Origin: Verrucomicrobiota bacterium
GTDB taxonomy: Bacteria > Verrucomicrobiota > Verrucomicrobiia > Limisphaerales > JACRJZ01
NCBI GenBank assembly: GCA_016219875.1
Contig: JACRJZ010000171.1
Location: 1-41,563, forward strand
Direction of reading: 5' to 3'
DNA: 41,563 nucleotides
The position numbers were made by a program, and so were the translations under genes. The notes beneath the pieces are model-generated. The model was not told the DNA's origin, made no database searches, and saw nothing but the letters and a program-made list of their open reading frames with translations. This document shows, piece after piece, positions 24,162 through 32,172 of the stretch. Within the stretch, counting starts at the first letter, position 1, and each line of letters begins with the position of its first letter.

Positions 24162-26354
24162 GTGAAACAGATCGCGCAATACCAGGACGGGCGTCTCGAA
24201 CTTCAGGAAGTCCCCACGCCCATCCCGCCTCCCGGCGGCGTTCTGGTGCGCACCACCCACTCCGTCATCAGTGCTGGCACCGAACGCATGAAAGTCGAGC
24301 AGGCCCGCATGAACCTGCTGCAAAAGGCCCGCGCGCGCCCCGACCAAGTCCGCAAGGTCTTCGACACCGCCCGCAATCTCGGCTGGCGTGCGGCCTTCGA
24401 GAAAGTGCAGAACCGGCTCGAAACCCCCACGCCGCTGGGTTACAGCGCGGCCGGCGTGGTGGTGCAAGTCCATCCGGCCAGCACGCGCTTCCGCGTCGGC
24501 GACCGCGTGGCCTGCGGCGGCAACGAGTGCGCGCTCCACGCCGAGTTCATCGCCGTGCCCGACTTGCTGGTGGCGCGCGTGCCGGACGCGGTGGAGAACT
24601 GGCAGGCGGCCTACACTACGCTGGTGTCCATCGCGCTCCAGGCGGTGCGGCAACTCGAACCCGCCCTCGGCGACCGCGTGCTCGTGATGGGCCAGGGCTT
24701 GATCGGCCTGCTGGTGACCGCGCTGCTGCGCGCCAACGGTTGCCGGGTGATGGCCGTCGATCTCGCCGCCGCCCGCGCGCCGTTCTGCCGCGCGATGGGC
24801 GCGGAGCAAGTCGTCATTATCGACCAGCAGAACCTTGCCGATGAAGTCCGCGCGTGGGCCGACGGCTACGGGGCCGACGCCGTCGTGCTTTGCACCTCCA
24901 CGCCAAGCAACACGCCAGTCGAGCAATCAGTCGAGGCGTTGCGCGACCGTGGCCGGCTCGTCATTGTCGGCAACACCAAAACCGAGCTGCTCTGGAAGCA
25001 CTGCTACGAAAAGGAAATCGACGTGCGCTACTCGCGCTCCTACGGGCCGGGCCGCTACGATCCGGCCTACGAATGGGGCGGCTGCGATTATCCCATCGGC
25101 TACGTGCGCTGGACCGAGCAGCGCAACTTCGAGGCCGCCCTGCACCTGATGGCCACGGGCCAATTGGACCTCGCGGCCCTCACCACGCGGCGCGTGCCGT
25201 TCGCCGGGGCGCTCGACGTGTATCGCGATCTGCTGGCCGATGGGACGAAGGACGTGGGAGTGGTACTGGAGTACGGGGAGGCTGACGCTTTTGTTCAAAG
25301 TCCAAAGTTCAAAGTTCAAAATTCTCCGGTGGCAGGCGAGGGAGCGGATTTCAAATCTGACATTTCAAATCTAAAATTGTCCACACCCATCAACCGTCTC
25401 GACGTGATCGGCGCCGGGAATTTTGCCCGGACGATGCTCTTGCCGCATCTCAAGGGGAGGATTGCTTTCGGCACCATCGTCAATGCCACGGCGCTGAGTG
25501 CCAATCATGTCAGGACCAAGTTCGAGTTCGCCGACGCGGCGACGGATGCGGCGGCGGCGCTGACATCCTCCGCCGACGCCCGCGCCGTGCTCATCGCCAC
25601 GCGCCACCACTTGCACGGGCCGCTGGTGGTCCAGGCGCTGGAGGCGCACCGCCACGTCTTCGTGGAGAAGCCGCTTTGCCTGACGCGTGAAGAGTTGGCC
25701 CAGATCGACGCCGCGGTGGCGCGGAGCCAGGGGACGGTCCAGGTCGGTTTCAACCGACGCTTCGCGCCGGCCAGCGTGGAACTCAAGCGGCAGCTTGCCC
25801 TTTGTGCCGGGCCGAAGTCCTGCGCCTATCGCGTCATGGCCGGCGCGCTGGACCCGAAGCACTGGTATGCGAACCACGCCGAGAGCGGCGGGCGCGTGCT
25901 GGGCGAGGCCTGCCACTTCCTGGATTTCTTCTGCTTCCTCTTCGACGCGAAGCCGGTCCGCGTGTTCGCCCAGACGACCTGGCCCGCCGCGGGACGGCTG
26001 CCCTTTCCCGACAGCGTGGCGGCGCAGGTGGAATTCGCCGACGGCTCCGCGGGCCAATTGATTTACAGCGCGGAAGGCGACGCGGGCTTTCCGAAGGAAA
26101 CCGTCACCGTCTTCGGCGCTGGTCTGGTGGGGGAGATCACGAACTTCCAGAAACTGGTGCTCCATCGCGGGCGCAAGCAGCACAGTTCCTCGCACGCCTC
26201 CAAAGGCCACGCGGAGGAGATGGCGGCGTGGTGCGCCTTCCTGCGCGGCGACGCGGAGCATCCGCTGCCGTATGCGCAATCGCGCGCAAGCATGGCACTG
26301 ACATTCGCCGTGCTGGAGTCCATCCAACAAGCGCAGGCGGTCGCCGTGTCATAG
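24162..26354 (+). CDS. Bi-domain oxidoreductase (zinc-type dehydrogenase plus Gfo/Idh/MocA)
   Basis: The 730-residue product joins two dehydrogenase domains. Residues 1-370 are a medium-chain dehydrogenase: SAGTERMKVE, TPTPLGYSAAGVVV, and the NAD-binding GQGLIGLLVTALL. Residues 410-720 are a Gfo/Idh/MocA domain: IGAGNFARTMLLPHL, the conserved EKPL and a GGRVLGEACHFLDF active-site part. Such fused proteins are common in polysaccharide gene sets, where they probably oxidise and rearrange nucleotide sugars, but no such set is seen here. The GTG at 24162 (VKQIAQYQDG) gives the family's usual start. The linker between domains is coded by a 7-mer array (25293-25320) and a 15-base direct repeat. Confidence 0.9.
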   Translation: MKQIAQYQDGRLELQEVPTPIPPPGGVLVRTTHSVISAGTERMKVEQARMNLLQKARARPDQVRKVFDTARNLGWRAAFEKVQNRLETPTPLGYSAAGVVVQVHPASTRFRVGDRVACGGNECALHAEFIAVPDLLVARVPDAVENWQAAYTTLVSIALQAVRQLEPALGDRVLVMGQGLIGLLVTALLRANGCRVMAVDLAAARAPFCRAMGAEQVVIIDQQNLADEVRAWADGYGADAVVLCTSTPSNTPVEQSVEALRDRGRLVIVGNTKTELLWKHCYEKEIDVRYSRSYGPGRYDPAYEWGGCDYPIGYVRWTEQRNFEAALHLMATGQLDLAALTTRRVPFAGALDVYRDLLADGTKDVGVVLEYGEADAFVQSPKFKVQNSPVAGEGADFKSDISNLKLSTPINRLDVIGAGNFARTMLLPHLKGRIAFGTIVNATALSANHVRTKFEFADAATDAAAALTSSADARAVLIATRHHLHGPLVVQALEAHRHVFVEKPLCLTREELAQIDAAVARSQGTVQVGFNRRFAPASVELKRQLALCAGPKSCAYRVMAGALDPKHWYANHAESGGRVLGEACHFLDFFCFLFDAKPVRVFAQTTWPAAGRLPFPDSVAAQVEFADGSAGQLIYSAEGDAGFPKETVTVFGAGLVGEITNFQKLVLHRGRKQHSSSHASKGHAEEMAAWCAFLRGDAEHPLPYAQSRASMALTFAVLESIQQAQAVAVS
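25293..25320. repeat. In-gene 7-bp array, unit GTTCAAA, 4 copies
   Basis: GTTCAAA, GTCCAAA, GTTCAAA and GTTCAAA are translated as VQSPKFKVQ in the linker of the bi-domain oxidoreductase. A repeat ATTTCAAATCT occurs twice, at 25350 and 25365. Only the sense strand of the 7-mer is free of stops. Confidence 0.93.
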
Positions 26355-26363
26355 CGAACCGCC

Positions 26364-27377
26364 CTACGCCTTCTTCGCCGGTCCCGTGCTCTCGCGGACG
26401 ATGAGTTCGGCGCTGAGCCGGCGGGTCTGAGGTTTCTCGCCCCGCAGGAGAGCGAGCATGGCTTCCATGGCGGCCTCGCCCAGACGGTATTTGGGCTGGC
26501 TGATCGTCGTGAGGGGCACGCGGAAATGTTCGCTCGTGAGAATGTTGCCGAAGCCGGTCACGGAGATGTCCTCGGGAATCCGCTGGCCCTGTTTCAAGAA
26601 CACTTCCGCGGCGCCAATGGCGATGAGATCGTTGACCGCCTGAACCGCCGTCACTTGCGGCGCTTCGCCGATCAGTTGCAACGCGGCTTTGGAGCCTTCT
26701 TCGATCGTGGTACCGCCAGGGAAGATGAGCTTGTCGTCCACCTCCAGGTTGGCTTGGCGCAGGGCGCGGCGGTAACCTTCGAGGCGCTCGATCGACCACG
26801 GTGCGTCCTGCCGTCCGGTGAAGAAGGCGATCCGGCGATGGCCCAGCGCCAGCAAGTGCCGGGTGACTTCAAAGCTGGCGGCGACGTCGTCCGTCTCCAC
26901 GGCGGTGAACTGTTCGCAGAACGGCGCGCGGTGGCCCAGGATCACGGTGGGCGTGCCTTGGGTGACGATCCGTTCGTAGGCGGGCGCCTTGGGTTCAAGG
27001 CGGTACACGGGAGAGATGAACAGGCCATCCACCCGCCGGGAAAGCAGGCGCTGGATAGAGGCGGCCTCGCGGTGCGGCAGGTTGAGCGAGTGGGCGAAAA
27101 TCACCTCGTAGCCCAGTTCGTGCGCGTGTTCTTCAAGGGCCAGCAGGATACGGGCGTAGATGGGATTCGTGAGCGAGGAGATGACGACGCCGAACAGCTT
27201 CGTGTGGCCGCTGCGCAAGGACCGCGCCGCCACATCGGGCATGTAGCCGAGTTCGTCGGCGATCTTCTGGATGCGGGCCTTGGTGGCGGCCGAGATGTCC
27301 TTCGCGTCGCGGAGGGCCTTCGAAACGGTCATCACCGAAACCCGGGCCTGCACGGCGATGTCTTTCAACCGAATCAT
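26364..27377 (-). CDS. LacI-family transcription regulator
   Basis: This 337-residue regulator has an N-terminal helix-turn-helix (IRLKDIAVQARVSVMTVSKAL, residues 2-22) with the LacI hinge region, then a periplasmic-binding-protein-like sensor domain. FGVVISSLTNPIYARI opens the sensor domain and VTGFGN lies near residue 283. The ATG at 27377 was chosen because the codons before it belong to repeat DNA. It ends only nine bases from the end of the convergent bi-domain oxidoreductase. LacI proteins usually control sugar genes; its target is not known, and no palindromic operator was clearly seen near its own start. The upstream gap carries a 7-mer array and a long palindrome. Confidence 0.93.
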   Translation of the reverse strand: MIRLKDIAVQARVSVMTVSKALRDAKDISAATKARIQKIADELGYMPDVAARSLRSGHTKLFGVVISSLTNPIYARILLALEEHAHELGYEVIFAHSLNLPHREAASIQRLLSRRVDGLFISPVYRLEPKAPAYERIVTQGTPTVILGHRAPFCEQFTAVETDDVAASFEVTRHLLALGHRRIAFFTGRQDAPWSIERLEGYRRALRQANLEVDDKLIFPGGTTIEEGSKAALQLIGEAPQVTAVQAVNDLIAIGAAEVFLKQGQRIPEDISVTGFGNILTSEHFRVPLTTISQPKYRLGEAAMEAMLALLRGEKPQTRRLSAELIVRESTGPAKKA

Positions 27378-27454
27378 AGAGGGAGGGGAGACGGCAGCAG
27401 GCAGAATGAAGAAGGCCGGCGGGCTGCGCCGCGCGCCACGCGGCTCCCCTTCTG

Positions 27455-27475
27455 CATTCTGCATTCTGTATTCTG
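27455..27475. repeat. 7-bp tandem array, unit CATTCTG, 3 copies
   Basis: CATTCTG, CATTCTG and TATTCTG lie between the LacI and NAD kinase genes. The unit is the same as at 5693-5720. It runs directly into the palindromic element at 27484. Confidence 0.92.
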
Positions 27476-27483
27476 CAGAGCTT

Positions 27484-27571
27484 CTTTCAGAACGGTAGCA
27501 GCCGACGTGAGGAGGCTCTGTTTCCCTTGGAGTTTGAGCCTCCTCACGTCGGCTGCTACGGAGTTTTGAAA
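27484..27571. repeat. 24-bp-armed palindromic element, copy 1
   Basis: Perfect 24-base arms at 27495-27518 and 27536-27559 start GTAGCAGCCGACGTGAGG and end in GGAGGCTC, around a 17-base loop. Outer stems CTTTCAGAAC and GTTTTGAAAG extend it. It sits between the NAD kinase stop and the LacI start. A second copy lies inside a gene at 32666-32756. Confidence 0.95.
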
Positions 27572-27584
27572 GCGCCTCTGCATT

Positions 27585-28469
27585 TCAGACGTTGGTTCCG
27601 CTCCAGTGGAGTTTGCGTTGCAGGGTTTCAAAGAAACAGGCCCCGCCGGGATTCAGCAGCCGGATGCCGGCGCGGCTGCGGCGCACTTCGATGAAATCGC
27701 CGGCCTCCATCGGCAACTGCACCTGGCCGTCGGCGGTCACAATGGTTTCCACGCGTTCGCTCAGCACCTGCACCTTGACCACGGCGCTCAGCGGCACGAT
27801 CACCGAGCGGTTCGAGAGCGTGTGCGGGCAAATCGGCGTGAGCGTGAGCACCTCGGCGTTCGGGCTGACAATCGCCCCGCCAGCCGCGAGCGAGTAAGCC
27901 GTCGAGCCGGTCGGCGAACTGATGATGAGGCCGTCACAGCGGTAGTCCGTGAGCACTTGCTGATCGACCCACACGCGCACTTCAATGAGCCGCGAGGAGC
28001 CGCCGCGGCTGACCACGAAATCATTGAGGGCCTGTTCCGTGAACGGCTGCGCGCGGGCCGTGCCCGAGGCCGCGATGAGCGGGCGTACTTCGGTCGAGTA
28101 GTCGCCGGCCCAGACTTTACGCAAGGCGCCGGCCACTTCGCCCGACGGGACATGCGTGAGGAAGCCCAGCCCGCCCACCTTCACACCCAGAATCGGCGTG
28201 GGCAGGCCGGCCACTTCGCGCGCCACGCGCAGCATGGTGCCGTCGCCGCCGAACACCAGCAGCAAGTCCGTGCCGCGGGCCAGTTCGGCGACGGTGGGCG
28301 TGGAGCCGCATTTCAGTCCGAAAAGCCGGGCCGTCTCGGCATCGGCACAGACGGAGCGGCCCGCCTGTTGGATGACGGCCGCGGCCCGTTGGACGAGGGC
28401 GCGCCGGGACACCTTGGCCGAGTTGGCCACCAGCCCGACGCGATTGATGTTGTCAGCGAGTCTTTTCAA
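27585..28469 (-). CDS. nadK: NAD kinase
   Basis: This 294-residue enzyme phosphorylates NAD to NADP. The family motif FGGDGTMLR lies near residue 73, followed by GVKVGGLGFLTH, NDFVVSRG (usually NE/ND) and the region SSPTGSTAYSLAAGGAIV that binds NAD. All the main parts are present. The ATG at 28469 overlaps the end of the TlyA gene by 17 bases, so the two are probably translated together. It complements the hydrate repair enzyme elsewhere in the window in keeping the pyridine nucleotide pool. Confidence 0.96.
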   Translation of the reverse strand: MKRLADNINRVGLVANSAKVSRRALVQRAAAVIQQAGRSVCADAETARLFGLKCGSTPTVAELARGTDLLLVFGGDGTMLRVAREVAGLPTPILGVKVGGLGFLTHVPSGEVAGALRKVWAGDYSTEVRPLIAASGTARAQPFTEQALNDFVVSRGGSSRLIEVRVWVDQQVLTDYRCDGLIISSPTGSTAYSLAAGGAIVSPNAEVLTLTPICPHTLSNRSVIVPLSAVVKVQVLSERVETIVTADGQVQLPMEAGDFIEVRRSRAGIRLLNPGGACFFETLQRKLHWSGTNV

Positions 28470-29196
28470 GCAGCACCAGGAATTCTTTGTTGCCCGCCGG
28501 CCCCAGCAACGGGGATTCGGTCACGCCCTGCCAGGTCAATCCCGGCTGCGCGGCCACGAACTCCCGAAGTTCGGCCAGCACGCGCTCGTGGACGGCGGGA
28601 TCGGTGATCACGCCGCGGCCTCGGTCGGCCTCGGCCCTGCCGGCCTCGAACTGCGGCTTGACGAGCGCGACGATCTTACCGGAGACGCGCAGGATTGCAA
28701 CGGCGGCGGGGACCAAGTTCCGCAGGGAGATGAACGCGCAGTCAATGACCACCAGATCGACCGGGGTGAAGGGCGTGGGAAACGATGCCGGCGTGAGGTG
28801 GCGGGCGTTGGTCTTCTCCATCACGACCACGCGCGCGTCCTGTCGCAGTTTCCACGCGAGTTGGCCTTGGCCGACATCGACGGCATAGACTTTCGCCGCG
28901 CCGGCTTGAAGCAGGCAATCAGTGAACCCGCCCGTGCTGGCGCCGAGATCGACGGCGGTAAGGCCCGCGACCTCCAAGTGGAAATGCCGGAGGGCGTGCT
29001 CCAGCTTGTGGCCGCCGCGGCTGACGAATTTCTCCACGGCCGAGAGCGAGAGGGCGTCGCCGGCCTTGACGGAGTCGCCAGGCTTGCGCGCAGGCTGGCC
29101 GTTGACCAGCACCAAGCCCGCCATGATGGCGCGCTTGGCTTTCTCGCGGCTTTCGCAAAGGCCGCGGTCCACGAGTTCTTGGTCCAGCCGAGACAT
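28453..29196 (-). CDS. tlyA: TlyA-family rRNA 2'-O-methyltransferase
   Basis: The 247-residue product has an N-terminal S4 RNA-binding domain (MSRLDQELVDRGLCESREKA) and an FtsJ-like methyltransferase domain with the SAM motif VDLGASTGGFTDCLLQ near residue 80. VVIDCAFISL and VALVKPQFEAG hold catalytic residues. TlyA enzymes methylate riboses of 16S and 23S rRNA; some members are called hemolysins. The ATG at 29196 begins the S4 domain; the frame stays open 17 codons further without protein character. A 9-base tandem repeat lies just upstream. The gene overlaps nadK and is transcribed with it. Confidence 0.93.
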   Translation of the reverse strand: MSRLDQELVDRGLCESREKAKRAIMAGLVLVNGQPARKPGDSVKAGDALSLSAVEKFVSRGGHKLEHALRHFHLEVAGLTAVDLGASTGGFTDCLLQAGAAKVYAVDVGQGQLAWKLRQDARVVVMEKTNARHLTPASFPTPFTPVDLVVIDCAFISLRNLVPAAVAILRVSGKIVALVKPQFEAGRAEADRGRGVITDPAVHERVLAELREFVAAQPGLTWQGVTESPLLGPAGNKEFLVLLEKTR

Positions 29197-29252
29197 CGGC
29201 GGAGGGGAGAGTAGCGGGGAGGGAGGAGCGTTGTCACGGGGGACCATCGGTC

Positions 29253-29288
29253 AGATCGGTCGGATCAGTCCGATCCGTCCGATCCGAG
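29253..29288. repeat. 9-bp tandem array, unit CGATCCGTC-like, 4 copies
   Basis: AGATCGGTC, GGATCAGTC, CGATCCGTC and CGATCCGAG follow one another, upstream of tlyA and downstream of the pseudo-receiver gene. Neighbouring units are partly complementary, so the array can fold on itself. Confidence 0.8.
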
Positions 29289-29296
29289 GGGACGGC

Positions 29297-29776
29297 TCAC
29301 TCCCGCGCCCCGCCCAACGTCACCCGTCGCTGGGCCTCGCGATAGCCGTGGTAGAAAAGGTCATTGTCACCGACGGCCTTTTGGATGCACTGGATCAGGA
29401 GCAGCATTTCCGAGCGGTTCACGACCAGGTGGACGCCAAGCTGGAAAGCCTGAATCGGGTTAAAGCTGGTGTAGGCGTCGCCCACCAAGACGAGCGTGGC
29501 GTGACGGCGCAAGTGCATCTGCGCACTCTGGAGGAAAGTGAGGCTGCGGTTCTCCGGCGCGCTGTCGGCCGCGAAGTTCTCCTCGATGACCACCACCTGA
29601 TACGGCACCTGCAGGAAGTTGCTGATGAAGTCGCCGTGGGTCGCGGCCTGATGGACTTTGTAGCCCAGTTCGTTGAGCGCGGCCCTTGCCAGCTCCTGCC
29701 ACTCGGGTGTGCTGAGGGCGAGGATGGCCGGCCGGTCGTTGACGCTGATGAAATCGAAGTTCGCGCTCATGGTCAT
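29297..29776 (-). CDS. Receiver-like protein of the pilT cluster
   Basis: The 159-residue product looks like a response-regulator receiver domain standing alone: alternating strands and helices, with PAILALS, VHQAATHGDFI, VVVIEENF and TLVLVGD. The place of the phosphate-accepting Asp seems to be taken by Glu in VVVIEE, and the later Lys is not clear, so it may be a pseudo-receiver that is not phosphorylated. Its ATG overlaps the stop of the upstream PilT-type gene (ATGA), a sign of coupled translation. This ties it to type IV pilus retraction, perhaps as a control partner. The fold call rests on pattern only. Confidence 0.65.
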   Translation of the reverse strand: MTMSANFDFISVNDRPAILALSTPEWQELARAALNELGYKVHQAATHGDFISNFLQVPYQVVVIEENFAADSAPENRSLTFLQSAQMHLRRHATLVLVGDAYTSFNPIQAFQLGVHLVVNRSEMLLLIQCIQKAVGDNDLFYHGYREAQRRVTLGGARE

Positions 29777-31023
29777 CGAAGCTTGACGCTGGATCCGGTG
29801 GACATGGGCGGGGGCGCTTTCTTCGGCGGGGGCGGGGGAGAGCCTTTGGCGTGCGCGATGGCGTGCTGCTCGGCCAGGGCCGCCATGCGCAGGTTGCTCA
29901 CGTTGGAAGTCAGTTCGCCGCGCCGCTTCTTGATGTTGTCGATGCCGCGCGTCACCGGGCCGCGCTTGCTGCAATAGAGCAGCGTCGTTTCCTCGGCAAT
30001 GACCCCCTGCTCGAAGGCTTCGAGGCAGGACTGGTCGAACGTGCGCCAGCCGAACGGGTAACTCGCCTCAATGATCTCGTAGAACGACTTGCCCTCGCTC
30101 TCGCCGAGAATGATGCTTTCGCGCGTGCGGAGGTTCGAGCCCATGATCTCCAGCATGGCCTGGCGTCCGCCGCCCATCTTCGGCGCCAGCCGCTGGCCGA
30201 TGACCCAGCGCAGGGTGTCGGCGAGGCGCTGCCGCACCTGCTCCTGCTCCTCCTGCTCGAACATGCCGAGGACGCGGTTGATGGTCTGGCCGGCGTCGAT
30301 GGTGTGCAGTGTGCTCATGACCAGGTGGCCGGTTTCCGCGGCGCTGAGGGCGATCTCCACGGTTTCGCGGTCGCGCATTTCGCCAACGAGAATGATCTTT
30401 GGCGCCTGGCGCAACGCCGCCCGCAGGCCGTTGGGAAACGTGTCGAAATCCTGCCCCAGCTCGCGTTGGTTGATGGTCGAGGCCTTCTGCGTATGGACGA
30501 ACTCGACCGGGTCCTCCAGGGTGACGACGTGGATAGGCCGGGATTCGTTGATCTCGTTGAGCAAGGCCGCGAGCGTGGTCGATTTGCCGGAGCCGGTCGC
30601 GCCCGTGACCAGGATCAGGCCGGTCTTCTCCCGCGCGACGTCATGGAAGATGTCCGGCATCTTGAGGTCCGCGAGCGTGGGAATCTTCGTGTTCAGCTTG
30701 CGCAGCACAATGGAGTAACTGCCGCGCTGAGCGAAGATGTTGACGCGGAAGCGCGCCTTGTCCGCCAGCGTGTAAGAGGTGTCGCAGGAGCCGGAGCGCA
30801 GCAAGTCATCCAGCAGCCGCGGGTTTCCGCCGATGAGATTCAAGGCCACCATTTCCGTCTGGAATGACGTCAGACGCTCCAAGGGCGGTTCGCAGGGGAC
30901 CGGATACAACGTGCCATCGGCTTCCACCTGCAGCGGGCGGTCCACGGTGAAGAGCAGATCGGACACCTCCTTCTGCGAATCGAGCATCGTGCTCAGGATG
31001 TAATCAAGCTCGTTGCGGCGCAT
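29773..31023 (-). CDS. PilT/PilU-type retraction ATPase
   Basis: This 416-residue protein is a type IV pilus secretion ATPase of the PilT class. Walker A is GATGSGKST near residue 140, followed by LEDPVEFVH (Asp box), GEMRDRETVEIAL (Walker B) and STLHTIDA (His box). The N-terminal part is less like PilT than that of its neighbour, and the C-terminus ends in a Pro-rich tail (SPPPPPKKAPPP). Two adjacent PilT-like genes recall the pilT-pilU pair, so this may be the PilU-like one. It lies 14 bases after the upstream ATPase gene and overlaps the receiver-like gene. Confidence 0.92.
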   Translation of the reverse strand: MRRNELDYILSTMLDSQKEVSDLLFTVDRPLQVEADGTLYPVPCEPPLERLTSFQTEMVALNLIGGNPRLLDDLLRSGSCDTSYTLADKARFRVNIFAQRGSYSIVLRKLNTKIPTLADLKMPDIFHDVAREKTGLILVTGATGSGKSTTLAALLNEINESRPIHVVTLEDPVEFVHTQKASTINQRELGQDFDTFPNGLRAALRQAPKIILVGEMRDRETVEIALSAAETGHLVMSTLHTIDAGQTINRVLGMFEQEEQEQVRQRLADTLRWVIGQRLAPKMGGGRQAMLEIMGSNLRTRESIILGESEGKSFYEIIEASYPFGWRTFDQSCLEAFEQGVIAEETTLLYCSKRGPVTRGIDNIKKRRGELTSNVSNLRMAALAEQHAIAHAKGSPPPPPKKAPPPMSTGSSVKLR

Positions 31024-31037
31024 GGGAAATCAAGCGG

Positions 31038-32138
31038 TCACGTGATGGCATCGTCGTCCAGCGGCGGCGCGCTGAGAAACGGGCGGAATTTCTTCTTGTC
31101 GAGGCATTTTTCGTAAGCCTCGTCCGGGGAGATGCGCTTCATGCGGATGTGCTCCATGATGGCGTCGTCCAGCGGCTGGTTGCCGAGTTTCTTGCCGACC
31201 TGGATCATGCCCGGAATCTGGTGCGTCTTGCCTTCGCGCACGAGGTTCGAGATGGCGGTGGTGAAGACCAGGATTTCCAGCGCCGCCACGCGCCCCTTGC
31301 GGTCGATGCGTTTGAAGAGGTTCTGCGCCACGATGCCGCGGAGCGATTCCGAAAGCGTGGCGCGAATCTTGTTCTGCTGGTCGGCGGGGAAAACGTCGAT
31401 GATGCGGTCCACCGTCTTGGCCGCGCTCTCCGTGTGCAGCGTGCCAAACACCAGGTGGCCGGTGCTGGCCGCGGTGATGGCCAACTCGATGGTTTCCAGG
31501 TCGCGCATTTCCCCGACCAGGATGATGTCCGGATCTTCGCGCAGCGCCCCGCGCAAGGCCGCGGAAAAGCCCTTCGTGTGGATGCCCACTTCGCGGTGGT
31601 TGACCAGGCAGCCCTTGCTTTGATGCACAAACTCGATCGGGTCCTCGATGGTGATGATGTGCTCCTTCCGGTTCTTGTTCGCGTGGTCCACCATCGCCGC
31701 CAGCGTGGTGGACTTGCCGGAGCCGGTCGGGCCGGTGACCACGATCAGGCCGCGGTGGAGCATGGCGAATTTTTTCAGCACCGGCGGCAACGGCGCGTCG
31801 AGCTTCTCAAAATCCTCAAAGGACAAGACCTTGCTGGGAATCTGCCGGAAGACCGCCCCGATGCCGTGCTTCTGGTTGAAAAAGTTCGCGCGGAACCGCG
31901 ACACCTCCGGGATTTCGTAGCCGAAATCGACGTCGCCGGTTTCCTCGAAGACCTTGATCTTGTACTCGGCCGTGATCTCGTAGAGCATGGCTTTGAGGGC
32001 GTCGTTCTCCAGCGGGGGATAGTCCACGCGCTGCAGTTCGCCATTGATCCGCAAAATCGGCGGGTTGCCCGACGACAAATGCAGGTCAGAGGCCTTCTGC
32101 TCCAACATCAAGTTGAAGAAAGCGTCGATCTTCGCCAT
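31038..32138 (-). CDS. pilT: Twitching motility ATPase PilT
   Basis: This 366-residue hexameric ATPase drives retraction of type IV pili from the inner face of the membrane. The N-terminus ASDLHLSSGNPPILRINGEL is typical. Walker A is GPTGSGKST near residue 135, then IEDPIEFVH, GEMRDLETIELAI and GTLHTESA. Length and motifs agree with PilT. The ATG at 32138 (MAKIDAFFN) was chosen; 14 more open codons upstream overlap the divergent methyltransferase gene's leader. First gene of the three-gene pilus cluster. Confidence 0.95.
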   Translation of the reverse strand: MAKIDAFFNLMLEQKASDLHLSSGNPPILRINGELQRVDYPPLENDALKAMLYEITAEYKIKVFEETGDVDFGYEIPEVSRFRANFFNQKHGIGAVFRQIPSKVLSFEDFEKLDAPLPPVLKKFAMLHRGLIVVTGPTGSGKSTTLAAMVDHANKNRKEHIITIEDPIEFVHQSKGCLVNHREVGIHTKGFSAALRGALREDPDIILVGEMRDLETIELAITAASTGHLVFGTLHTESAAKTVDRIIDVFPADQQNKIRATLSESLRGIVAQNLFKRIDRKGRVAALEILVFTTAISNLVREGKTHQIPGMIQVGKKLGNQPLDDAIMEHIRMKRISPDEAYEKCLDKKKFRPFLSAPPLDDDAIT

Positions 32139-32172
32139 ACAAGGACTAACAACGGCACGAGCCGGCGCAAAC

